This document shows positions 1-5,643 of a stretch of 5,643 nucleotides of DNA, one piece after another. This DNA comes from an uncultured bacterium (lineage in GTDB: Bacteria > Cyanobacteriota > Vampirovibrionia > Gastranaerophilales > Gastranaerophilaceae): positions 1-5,643 of the forward strand of contig CABUAQ010000102.1 of assembly GCA_902489575.1 (NCBI GenBank), written 5' to 3'. Numbering within the stretch: the first letter of the stretch is position 1; each line of letters opens with the position of its first letter. A program made the position numbers and the translations under genes. Under the pieces are notes generated by a model that did not search any database, was not told the origin of the DNA, and saw nothing but the letters and a program-made list of their open reading frames with translations.

Positions 1-697
1 GTACAGCATTGCCTGATATTTTATCAGCATTAGCTAAAACATTATCAACGGTTTTAAATTCTGCAAGCAATTTAACTGCAGTTTTTTCACCAATACCCTT
101 AATCCCCGGTATATTATCCGAGGTATCACCGCGCAAAGCTTTATAATCAATGATCTGGTCAGGATAAACCCCCAGCTTTTGATAAACTCTATCCCAATCA
201 TATTCAATTAATTCACCTTTTGAAGGAATTATTACCTTAACACAGCCATCTTTTTCAATAAGCTGAAAAGAATCTTGATCTCCTGTTAAAATATAAACTT
301 TATGCCCTAATTCACAGGCCCGCTTTGATATAGTACCAATTACATCATCTGCCTCGAATCCTTCTTTTGTATAAATAGGAATATTAAAAGCCTTTAGCCC
401 TTCATAAATAAGTCCCATCTGAATTCTCATAGGATCAGGCATTGCCTCACGATTTGCCTTATATTCCTCATATTTTTCAGTTCTGAAAGTATGATGAGAT
501 ACATCAAATGCGACACCAATTGCATCAGGAAGAAGTTCATTATTTTTTAACAGGTCAAAAATAGCCTTAAAAAAACCATAAACAGCCCATGTAGGAATGC
601 CGTCTTTGGTTTTCATATTCGTACGTTCAAGTGCATAATATTGCCGAAATGCCAATGCATGACCATCAATTAAAATTAAAGTCTTTGACTCTGCCAT
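1..697 (-). CDS. polA: DNA polymerase I, N-terminal 5'-3' exonuclease domain (partial, runs off the left edge)
   Basis: My own translation of the minus strand from the ATG at 697-695 stays open to the window edge, giving 232 residues. It reads as the flap-endonuclease domain of Pol I, which removes RNA primers and nicked 5' ends during lagging-strand maturation and repair. Visible metal-binding acidic residues are D11 (in DGHALAFR), D65, E115/D117/D118 (EADD), D140/D142 (TGDQDSFQL) and D191/D194 (GDTSDN), followed by the helix-hairpin-helix GIKGIGEKTA at 198-207. All catalytic positions of the family are present, so the nuclease should be active. The 3'-5' exonuclease and polymerase domains would lie left of base 1. 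The start has a Shine-Dalgarno GAGGGG at 705-700, close to the ATG. The gene follows clpX on the same strand but lies beyond a terminator, so it is probably transcribed separately. The wording GDQDSFQL and PSKGELIEYDW resembles cyanobacterial PolA as I remember it. A stand-alone exonuclease cannot be excluded from this part alone, but those are usually shorter and less like this sequence. Confidence 0.96.
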   Translation of the reverse strand, partial: MAESKTLILIDGHALAFRQYYALERTNMKTKDGIPTWAVYGFFKAIFDLLKNNELLPDAIGVAFDVSHHTFRTEKYEEYKANREAMPDPMRIQMGLIYEGLKAFNIPIYTKEGFEADDVIGTISKRACELGHKVYILTGDQDSFQLIEKDGCVKVIIPSKGELIEYDWDRVYQKLGVYPDQIIDYKALRGDTSDNIPGIKGIGEKTAVKLLAEFKTVDNVLANADKISGNAV

Positions 698-720
698 ATC
701 CCCTCTTTCTTATTACTATG

Positions 721-749
721 ATTTTCTCATAAAAAACAAGTTTTGGCAA
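721..749 (-). promoter_or_regulatory. Possible sigma70-type promoter of polA
   Basis: On the minus strand TTGCCA (749-744) matches the -35 consensus at five of six bases. After exactly 17 nt comes GAAAAT (726-721), a four-of-six -10 match. Transcription would begin near 714, leaving a short leader that contains the polA Shine-Dalgarno. The position just past the clpX terminator fits. The -10 is weak and AT-rich DNA yields such matches by chance, so this is a candidate only. Confidence 0.3.
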
Positions 750-750
750 T

Positions 751-780
751 AAAAAAGACCCCTTAACAGAGGCCTTTTTT
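751..780 (-). terminator. Rho-independent terminator after clpX
   Basis: Read as minus-strand RNA, bases 780-751 fold into a 13-bp stem (780-768 with 763-751) around the tetraloop GUUA. Two of the pairs are G-U wobbles, and the 3' arm ends in six U. It begins 2 nt after the clpX stop codon at 784-782. On the plus strand the two wobble positions become A-C mismatches, so the element should act mainly leftward, ending the tig-clpP-clpX transcript before polA. Confidence 0.85.
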
Positions 781-781
781 G

Positions 782-2089
782 CTACGCTATAATTTCTTTA
801 TCTTTATCGCTTTTTGTTGGTAGCGGAATTAGTTCAGCATTTTTCCTATTTTTAACCATATCCGCAGTAACAACAAACTTATCAAGATCATCTTTTGTCG
901 GAACATCGTACATTACATCTAACATTATTTCTTCAACAATAGAACGTAATGCTCTTGCTCCGGTTTTACGTTTAATGGCTTCTTTAGCAATCAAATCAAC
1001 CGCTTCCGGTTCAAATTCCAAATCAACACCATCCATTTTCAATAGTGCCTGATACTGTTTTAGAACTGCATTTTTAGGTTCAGTCAAAATCATTTTTAAT
1101 GTTTTTTCATTCAGTTGGTCCAATACAGCATAAACAGGAACCCTCCCAATAAATTCAGGGATTAATCCGAATTTTAATAGGTCTTCAGGTTGTAATTTTT
1201 TCAACAGCTTAACCGCATTAGCTTCTTTTTCTGCCTGCGACATAGCTGCTTTAGCACCAAAACCAACAGAATTACCTTCCCCTGCACGCCTGTCAACAAT
1301 CTTTTCTAATCCGACAAACGCACCACCAACTATAAACAAGATATTGCTTGTATCAATTTCAATAAATTCTTGATGCGGATGTTTTCTACCGCCTTGTGGT
1401 GGAACATGAGCAACAGTACCTTCAATCATTTTCAGTAAGGCTTGCTGTACACCCTCACCCGAAACATCTCTTGTTATTGATGTATTTTCAGATTTTCTGG
1501 AAATTTTGTCAATTTCATCAATATAAATAATACCCCGTTCAGCTTTTGATGCATCAAATTCCGCATTCTGGTAAAGACGAAGAAGAATATTTTCAACATC
1601 ATCCCCAACATATCCGGCTTCGGTCAAAGTAGTTGCATCAGCCACTGCAAACGGAACATCCAGCATCTTGGCCAGAGTTTGAGCCAATAAAGTTTTACCG
1701 GATCCTGTCGGACCAACAAGCAAGATATTTGACTTTTGAATTTCAACGGTATCTTTATCAGTTTCTTTATTATGCTTCAGTCTCTTATAATGGTTATACA
1801 CAGCAACAGATAAAACTTTTTTAGCATCATCCTGACCAACAATATATTGATCTAAATATTCCTTAATTTCATGCGGTTTAGGAATAGGCTTTTCAGCTTT
1901 TTCAGGGGTATTTCCCCCGACTGCAGCTTCCTTATCCTTAGACTCAAAAAATTCTTCATCAAGGATTTCATTACAAAGTTCCACACATTCATCACAGATA
2001 TACACTTCCGGACCTGCAATTAATTTTTTTACCTGATCCTGTGTTTTTCCGCAAAAGGAACATTTTAACTTATCATCATTTTTTGGCAT
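782..2089 (-). CDS. clpX: ATP-dependent Clp protease ATP-binding subunit ClpX
   Basis: AAA+ unfoldase of 435 residues, full family length. It recognises tagged or damaged proteins, unfolds them with ATP and threads them into ClpP in the cytoplasm. Domains in order: N-terminal zinc-binding domain with Cys10, Cys13, Cys32 and Cys35; a variable acidic linker to about 68; the AAA+ large domain with Walker A GPTGSGKT at 126-133, pore loop GYVG at 159-162, Walker B IIYIDEID at 187-194 and RKH substrate-gate loop at 235-237; arginine finger in IPEFIGR (R316); small domain with sensor 2 GARALR at 377-382. The ClpP-docking loop reads VGF (275-277) where E. coli has IGF, a conservative change. The start has GGAG at 2103-2100, 10 nt before the ATG. 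It lies 20 nt after clpP on the same strand, so the two partners are almost certainly co-transcribed. No key residue is missing. Confidence 0.99.
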   Translation of the reverse strand: MPKNDDKLKCSFCGKTQDQVKKLIAGPEVYICDECVELCNEILDEEFFESKDKEAAVGGNTPEKAEKPIPKPHEIKEYLDQYIVGQDDAKKVLSVAVYNHYKRLKHNKETDKDTVEIQKSNILLVGPTGSGKTLLAQTLAKMLDVPFAVADATTLTEAGYVGDDVENILLRLYQNAEFDASKAERGIIYIDEIDKISRKSENTSITRDVSGEGVQQALLKMIEGTVAHVPPQGGRKHPHQEFIEIDTSNILFIVGGAFVGLEKIVDRRAGEGNSVGFGAKAAMSQAEKEANAVKLLKKLQPEDLLKFGLIPEFIGRVPVYAVLDQLNEKTLKMILTEPKNAVLKQYQALLKMDGVDLEFEPEAVDLIAKEAIKRKTGARALRSIVEEIMLDVMYDVPTKDDLDKFVVTADMVKNRKNAELIPLPTKSDKDKEIIA

Positions 2090-2109
2090 TTAATAAATTC
2101 TCCAAATTA

Positions 2110-2700
2110 TTATTTTACGATATCACGGGAAATAACTTTATCAATCATTCCGTATTCTAAAGCTTCCTGAGGAGTCATAATATAATCTCTATCAGTATCT
2201 TTTTCAATCTTTTTAATAGATTGCCCTGTATTTGAAGCTAATATTTCATTCAAAGATTTTTTAATCCTTAGAATTTCAGCAGCTTGAATTTCAATATCAG
2301 TAGCCTGACCTTGGGCACCGCCTAAAGGTTGGTGAATAAGAACTCTAGAGTGAGGTAAAGCCATTCTCTTACCTTTTGTGCCGGAAGAAAGCAAAAATGC
2401 CCCCATAGAAGCAGCCTGCCCCAAACAAATAGTTGAAACATCAGCTCTAATGTGCTGCATTGTATCATAAATTGCAAAACCTGCAGTTACACTGCCACCC
2501 GGGCTATTAATATACAACATAATATCTTTTTCAGGATTTTCACTGTCTAGCAATAATAATTGTGCTACAACAAGGTTAGCAACCATATCATCAATTGCAG
2601 TTCCTAAAAAGATAATTCTTTCTCTTAACAACCTTGAAAAAATATCAAATGATCTTTCACCGCGGCTTGATTGTTCTACTACTACAGGTACAAAACTCAT
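2110..2700 (-). CDS. clpP: ATP-dependent Clp protease proteolytic subunit ClpP
   Basis: Serine protease of 196 residues, the usual length. In the family it forms a double seven-subunit barrel that degrades proteins fed in by ClpX or another Clp ATPase. The catalytic triad is intact: Ser98 in GQAASMGAF, His123 in LIHQPLGG and Asp172 in DTDRD. The oxyanion-region motif INSPGGSV lies at 64-71. The N-terminus (MSFVPVVVEQ) is short, with at most a few residues to be processed. AAAGGGA about 8 nt before the ATG supports this start. It sits between tig (43 nt upstream) and clpX (20 nt downstream). The stretch HQPLGGAQGQATDIEIQA is typical of cyanobacterial ClpP as I remember it, though related wording occurs in other phyla. 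Since Cyanobacteria carry several clpP paralogues, other copies or a ClpR may exist elsewhere in the genome. Confidence 0.99.
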   Translation of the reverse strand: MSFVPVVVEQSSRGERSFDIFSRLLRERIIFLGTAIDDMVANLVVAQLLLLDSENPEKDIMLYINSPGGSVTAGFAIYDTMQHIRADVSTICLGQAASMGAFLLSSGTKGKRMALPHSRVLIHQPLGGAQGQATDIEIQAAEILRIKKSLNEILASNTGQSIKKIEKDTDRDYIMTPQEALEYGMIDKVISRDIVK

Positions 2701-2743
2701 GATTTAATTCCCTTTCTTATTTTAATATTATACTTGTATTCTA

Positions 2744-4072
2744 CTAAGCTTCAACTGTTTCTTTTTCCGGCTTAACTTCAACGTATTCGATGTTGTTATT
2801 AGAAATAAGATATTCTCTAACTTTATCGTTAACAATTTGTTGAGAAATTGTAGACAAGAAGTCAGGATTTTGCCCAAATTGTTTCATCAATTCTTGAGGG
2901 GCTACACCGTAAGCTCCTGCCATTTGAGAAAATTTAGCCTGAAAATCAGCTTGGTCAACTTTTATATCAGCTTCTTTTGAAATCTTATCAATAATCAAAG
3001 AATTTTTAATTCTGTTTTTAGCATCTTCAACCAGTGTATTTGTAAATTCGGCTTCATCACCTTGAGATTTAACAAAGGTATCCCAATCAATACCTTGATA
3101 TGATAATCTCTGTTTATAATCAGCTTTTAAAGATTCAACTTCTCTATTTATCATTCCTTGTGGAATATCAACTGATGAAGAATCCACAACAATTTTAAAT
3201 GCTGCATTTTCTGCGTTTACTTTTTTCATATTTTCTCTTTGAGTTGAAATATAGTTATTAATATCAGCTTTTAGCTCATCTACTGTAGCAAATTGAGTTG
3301 ATTTTTTTACAAATTCATCAGTCAATTCAGGCATAACTCTTTGTTTTATTTCATTAATCTTAATAGCAAATGTAGCCGGTTGACCTTTTAATTTCTCATC
3401 GTGATATTCTTCAGGGAACGTTACTTGAATATTAAATTCATCTTTTATGTTATGACCAACCAATTGTTCTGCAAAACCAGGAATAAAGTTTGAATGAGCT
3501 AAATCAAGAGCATAACCTTTAGCAGAACCGCCTTGAATTAGTTCGCCGTTACAAGTTCCTTCAAAATCAAACACAACTGTATCAGTCTCATTAGACGGTC
3601 TATCTAAAACCAATTCCATAGATGCGTGTTGAGATAAAAATCCTTCTAAAGCTCTATCAAAAGCTTTTTCATCTGCTGCAGGAATTTCAACTTTCACATC
3701 CATTCCTTTGAAATCAGCAAGTGTAACTTCAGGTCTTGTTTCAACTTCAAACGAAATTTCTAAGTCTTTACCTGCTTCAAATTTGTAACCAGTAATAGCA
3801 GGCTGAGTAATAACATCTAACTTATTATCATAAATAGCCTGACCTAAATACTTAGGCATTAAAATTTCGATAGCTTCCTGTTGAATTCTATCAACACCGA
3901 CGTGCCTTTCAACAACTGCCTTAGGGGCTTTACCTTTTCTAAAACCATCAATATTAATATATTGTGCAATGCGAGCAACAGCACTGTTATAAGCAGAATC
4001 TGCATCTTTTGCAGGTATAATCATATTGATAGTAACCAAATTCTCATTTCCTTTTGTTAATGTTGTTTTCAT
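2744..4072 (-). CDS. tig: Trigger factor, ribosome-associated chaperone and prolyl isomerase
   Basis: A 442-residue protein matching full-length trigger factor, which docks at the ribosomal exit tunnel and shields nascent chains. The N-terminal ribosome-binding domain (about 1-115) carries the signature GFRKGKAP at 43-50, whose GFRK loop contacts ribosomal protein L23 in studied homologues. An FKBP-type peptidyl-prolyl isomerase domain follows at about 155-243, with FIPGFAEQLVG at 196-206 and VTFPEEY at 217-223. The discontinuous C-terminal chaperone domain is mostly helical, about 250-428, with a short acidic tail. The start is supported by AAGGA about 8-9 nt before the ATG. It is the first gene of the tig-clpP-clpX run, so folding and degradation functions are expressed together, an arrangement found in many bacteria including Cyanobacteria. 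The promoter should lie in 4073-4327, but I could not settle on one convincing pair of boxes. Confidence 0.98.
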   Translation of the reverse strand: MKTTLTKGNENLVTINMIIPAKDADSAYNSAVARIAQYINIDGFRKGKAPKAVVERHVGVDRIQQEAIEILMPKYLGQAIYDNKLDVITQPAITGYKFEAGKDLEISFEVETRPEVTLADFKGMDVKVEIPAADEKAFDRALEGFLSQHASMELVLDRPSNETDTVVFDFEGTCNGELIQGGSAKGYALDLAHSNFIPGFAEQLVGHNIKDEFNIQVTFPEEYHDEKLKGQPATFAIKINEIKQRVMPELTDEFVKKSTQFATVDELKADINNYISTQRENMKKVNAENAAFKIVVDSSSVDIPQGMINREVESLKADYKQRLSYQGIDWDTFVKSQGDEAEFTNTLVEDAKNRIKNSLIIDKISKEADIKVDQADFQAKFSQMAGAYGVAPQELMKQFGQNPDFLSTISQQIVNDKVREYLISNNNIEYVEVKPEKETVEA

Positions 4073-4327
4073 TTCTAATATCCTTTTTCATTTATACATG
4101 TATCTTGTTAAATCTTACCGCAAAAAATAATAAAATCAACTCATACAAAAGGATTACATACTATAACTGCACAATTTTCATATTTATATACAAGTACTTG
4201 CAAGAATAAAATATTTATGTTTGAATTAAAGCATAGTTGAGGTATTCCTCTATACCTTGACTAAGGAAAACAGCAAGCGGCGGCTGATTTACCGAATATA
4301 TTTACATAAAATAGAAGGAAAAATAAA
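4073..4327. promoter_or_regulatory. Divergent regulatory region between tig and rpsP
   Basis: A 255-nt gap with no credible ORF, flanked by two outward-facing genes, so it must hold promoters for both. It contains two perfect 10-bp palindromes, ATACATGTAT (4094-4103) and CAAGTACTTG (4191-4200), the second overlapping CTTGCAAG (4197-4204). One weak tig promoter candidate on the minus strand is TTGATT, 16 nt, TAAGAT (between about 4143 and 4116). For rpsP the best plus-strand match is TTGCAA (4198-4203), 17 nt, TTGAAT (4221-4226). Neither is strong. The rpsP-proximal end is separately listed as a structured leader. Confidence 0.5.
4237..4294 (+). promoter_or_regulatory. Possible structured 5' leader of rpsP
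   Basis: TTGAGGTAT (4237-4245) and ATACCTTGA (4252-4260) can form a 9-bp stem with two G-U pairs and a 6-nt loop. Overlapping alternatives exist: TTCCT (4245-4249) with AGGAA (4264-4268), and CCTT (4255-4258) with AAGG (4263-4266). A strikingly GC-rich patch (4274-4286) follows, where CAGC (4271-4274) can pair with GCTG (4283-4286). The element ends about 20 nt before the rpsP Shine-Dalgarno. Ribosomal protein operons are often controlled through such leaders, but I recognise no known class here, and the function is inferred only from position and pairing. Confidence 0.35.
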
Positions 4328-4690
4328 ATGCTAAAAATCAGACTAAAAAGATTAGGTGCTAAGAAAAACCCTACATACAGAGTTATTGTTATCAACTCAA
4401 CAACTAAAAGAGAAGGCAGACCTATTCAAGAGTTAGGTCATTATAATCCTAAAACTAAAGAAATGAAACTTAACAAAGAAGCTGCTTTAGAATGGATTTC
4501 TAAAGGGGCTCAGCCAACTGAAACAGTTGCTTACTTAATCAAAAATTGCAATGACGATGGTACTTTAAATTATGTTAAAAAAGAAACAGTTAAACTTTCT
4601 AAAAAAGCCTTAGCTAAAAAACAGGCTGAAGAAGAAGCTGCAAAAGCTGCTGCTGAGGCTGCAGCTCAAGAAGCTCCTGCTGAAGCATAA
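4328..4690 (+). CDS. rpsP: 30S ribosomal protein S16 (bS16) with extended C-terminal tail
   Basis: The first ~80 residues are a clear S16, a small-subunit protein that binds 16S rRNA and helps 30S assembly. The N-terminus MLKIRLKRLGAKKNPTYR, the motif REGRPIQELGHYNP at 28-41 and GAQPTETV at 60-67 are diagnostic. The protein is 120 residues where S16 is commonly about 80-90. The excess is a tail from about residue 85, rich in Lys, Ala and Glu (for example AKAAAEAAAQEAPAEA), which should be a charged helix or disordered. The start follows AGAAGGAA (4313-4320) by 7 nt, an excellent Shine-Dalgarno. The gene stands alone: a terminator begins 19 nt after the stop, and the rimM-trmD-rplS partners seen in many bacteria do not follow. 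Low-complexity tails of this sort occur on S16 in several lineages, so length alone does not imply a new function. Confidence 0.98.
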   Translation: MLKIRLKRLGAKKNPTYRVIVINSTTKREGRPIQELGHYNPKTKEMKLNKEAALEWISKGAQPTETVAYLIKNCNDDGTLNYVKKETVKLSKKALAKKQAEEEAAKAAAEAAAQEAPAEA

Positions 4691-4709
4691 GTTTCTGATA
4701 ATATTTGAT

Positions 4710-4738
4710 AAAAAGTCCTCTTACTTAGAGGACTTTTT
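4710..4738. terminator. Bidirectional Rho-independent terminator between rpsP and the response regulator gene
   Basis: A perfect 12-bp stem, AAAAAGTCCTCT (4710-4721) with AGAGGACTTTTT (4727-4738), encloses a 5-nt loop. The plus strand ends in a run of five T and the minus strand likewise, so either transcript would form a stem followed by U residues. It lies 19 nt past the rpsP stop and 114 nt past the stop of the convergent response regulator gene. Strong for rpsP; probable for the other gene, which has no better hairpin nearer to its stop. Confidence 0.9.
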
Positions 4739-4852
4739 ATTTGTACACAATTACTGCCATTTAGATAACTTAGCAGTACACTCTTTTTTCATCGGCGAAA
4801 ACGCTAATTTAATAACAGCAAACTAAAAAATATTTGTCTTGCTCTAGAAAAA

Positions 4853-5551
4853 CTAAATAGTTAGTTTATAACCACCGCCATAAATAGTTTCAATGTATTT
4901 TTTACCATTAGAAATCTTATCAATTTTAGCTCTCAAATGCCTGATATGCACCCTTATAGTTTCAATATCATCATCAGGAGAATATCCCCAAATGTCTTTT
5001 AGCAGCTTAGCAGAAGAAACCATGCTGCCATGATTTTGAAACAGCAAATTAAAGATATCAAATTCTATAGGAGTTAATTTTACCTGATTATCACCAATTT
5101 TAACACTATACTGTTCCGGCAGTAACGTAACTTCTCCTAAAGTCAACAAATCTCTTGTAGAAGCCGATTCAGGTATTTGATTGGTTCTTTTTAATAATGC
5201 CCTTACTCTTACCAATAACTCCTCAACCTCAAAAGGTTTAACCAGATAATCATCCACCCCGATATTAAATCCGTTTACTTTATCGTTTAATTGAGACAAC
5301 GCTGTTAACATAATAATCGGAATATTTTTTGTATCTTCATTCTGCCTTATCCTTTTTGCAACAGTAAATCCGTCAACCTCAGGCATCATAACATCCAAAA
5401 TAACTAAAGATGGCAGTTCCTGCTTTACCAAGGCAAATCCCTTCACTCCATCATAAGCCTGCATAACTCCATAACCGGCTAATTCCAAATTAACCTTAAT
5501 TAATTCATTAATTGCAACATCATCATCCACTACAAGTATCTTATTATTCAT
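4853..5551 (-). CDS. rpaA: RpaA-like OmpR/PhoB-family response regulator
   Basis: DNA-binding response regulator of 232 residues from the ATG at 5551-5549. The N-terminal receiver domain has the acidic pair D9/D10 (VVDDD), phospho-acceptor D53 in LDVMMP, switch residue T83 and K105 in YLVKPFE. After a linker ending near 130, a winged-helix DNA-binding domain runs to the C-terminus, with WGYSPDDDIETIRVHIRHLR and a final YGGGYKL hairpin. A histidine kinase should phosphorylate D53, but none is in the window. Several blocks (TALSQ..DKV.GFN.G.DDYL, KPFEVEEL..RVRALL.RT..IP, PDDDIETIRVHIRHLR) closely match cyanobacterial RpaA, the output regulator of the circadian clock, as I remember it. I put that subfamily at about 0.65; the OmpR/PhoB class is certain. 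An in-frame ATG at 5575 would add MFCIRISD. I prefer 5551 because family members begin just before the KILVVDD strand. Neither start has a clear Shine-Dalgarno, unlike every other gene here. The gene is convergent with rpsP. Confidence 0.96.
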   Translation of the reverse strand: MNNKILVVDDDVAINELIKVNLELAGYGVMQAYDGVKGFALVKQELPSLVILDVMMPEVDGFTVAKRIRQNEDTKNIPIIMLTALSQLNDKVNGFNIGVDDYLVKPFEVEELLVRVRALLKRTNQIPESASTRDLLTLGEVTLLPEQYSVKIGDNQVKLTPIEFDIFNLLFQNHGSMVSSAKLLKDIWGYSPDDDIETIRVHIRHLRAKIDKISNGKKYIETIYGGGYKLTI

Positions 5552-5609
5552 ATCCGAAATTCTAATACAAAACATTTATAATTAAAATATGTTTCATAAA
5601 ACTTAACAT

Positions 5610-5638
5610 TTGAAAAGTTTGGAAAAGTATAGTATAAG
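5610..5638 (+). promoter_or_regulatory. Candidate sigma70-type promoter reading rightward out of the window
   Basis: TTGAAA (5610-5615) and TATAAG (5633-5638) each match consensus at five of six bases and are separated by exactly 17 nt. Transcription would start just past the window end, implying a divergent gene to the right. The same stretch read on the minus strand holds two TATACT boxes (5636-5631 and 5631-5626) that could be the -10 of the response regulator gene, with its -35 outside the window. The two promoters would then overlap. Confidence 0.4.
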
Positions 5639-5643
5639 TGTTT

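Noticed and set aside
1633..1824. A 63-codon plus-strand open frame inside clpX
   Set aside because: It lies wholly opposite the strongly conserved AAA+ core of clpX and looks like no known family; it is a shadow of the real gene.
4073..4327. A signal recognition particle RNA or tRNA gene in the tig-rpsP gap, prompted by the GC-rich patch
   Set aside because: No SRP tetraloop domain and no tRNA T-arm or anticodon-arm pattern is present; the pairing that exists is short and better explained as a leader.
4742..4789. Inverted repeats TGTAC/GTACA and TACTGC/GCAGTA followed by a run of six T, as a second terminator after rpsP
   Set aside because: The arms are only 5-6 bp, the loop is about 15 nt or more, the two pairings compete, and a far stronger terminator precedes them at 4710-4738.
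4739..4852. A small gene or RNA between the rpsP terminator and the response regulator stop
   Set aside because: The 114 nt show no ORF with a ribosome binding site, no stable fold and no recognisable RNA family; nothing beyond spacer can be supported.
5573..5575. The upstream ATG as the start of the response regulator
   Set aside because: It adds eight residues not typical of the family, has no Shine-Dalgarno and lies directly against a TATAAA sequence; it stays possible but less likely than 5551.

Overview
The window is AT-rich bacterial chromosome (roughly one third G+C by eye) carrying housekeeping genes and no mobile DNA, CRISPR array, rRNA or tRNA that I can see. Wording in several proteins points to the cyanobacterial phylum. 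The PolA exonuclease domain has GDQDSFQL, a stretch PSKGELIEYDW and DYKALRGDTSDN. ClpP has IHQPLGGAQGQATDIEIQA. The response regulator has PDDDIETIRVHIRHLR and a YGGGYKL ending, closely like RpaA. With the low G+C this suggests a non-photosynthetic relative of Cyanobacteria (Vampirovibrionia/Melainabacteria, for example gut Gastranaerophilales). That placement rests on remembered family sequences, not a search.

Left part (1-4072), all on the minus strand, read right to left: tig (trigger factor), clpP (protease subunit), clpX (unfoldase), then polA (DNA polymerase I, only its N-terminal 232 residues inside the window). tig-clpP-clpX has short gaps (43 and 20 nt), a good Shine-Dalgarno before each gene and no internal terminator, so it looks like one operon for folding and degrading proteins. 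A hairpin directly after clpX (751-780) forms well only as minus-strand RNA and should end that operon. polA then has its own Shine-Dalgarno and possibly its own promoter in the 53 nt that follow.

Middle (4073-4327): a 255-nt divergent regulatory region between tig (minus) and rpsP (plus). It holds two perfect 10-bp palindromes and, close to rpsP, a 9-bp hairpin followed by a GC-rich patch that stands out in this AT-rich DNA. This may be a structured leader for rpsP.

Right part: rpsP (ribosomal protein S16 with an Ala/Glu/Lys-rich tail) appears monocistronic and ends at a perfect 12-bp hairpin (4710-4738) that can work in both directions. It therefore also serves the convergent response regulator gene (minus strand, stop at 4853). 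The last ~70 nt hold promoter-like elements on both strands, including a good sigma70-type promoter pointing rightward out of the window.

I found no convincing new biological system. The items most worth a second look are the RpaA-type regulator in what looks like a non-photosynthetic genome and the structured rpsP leader.
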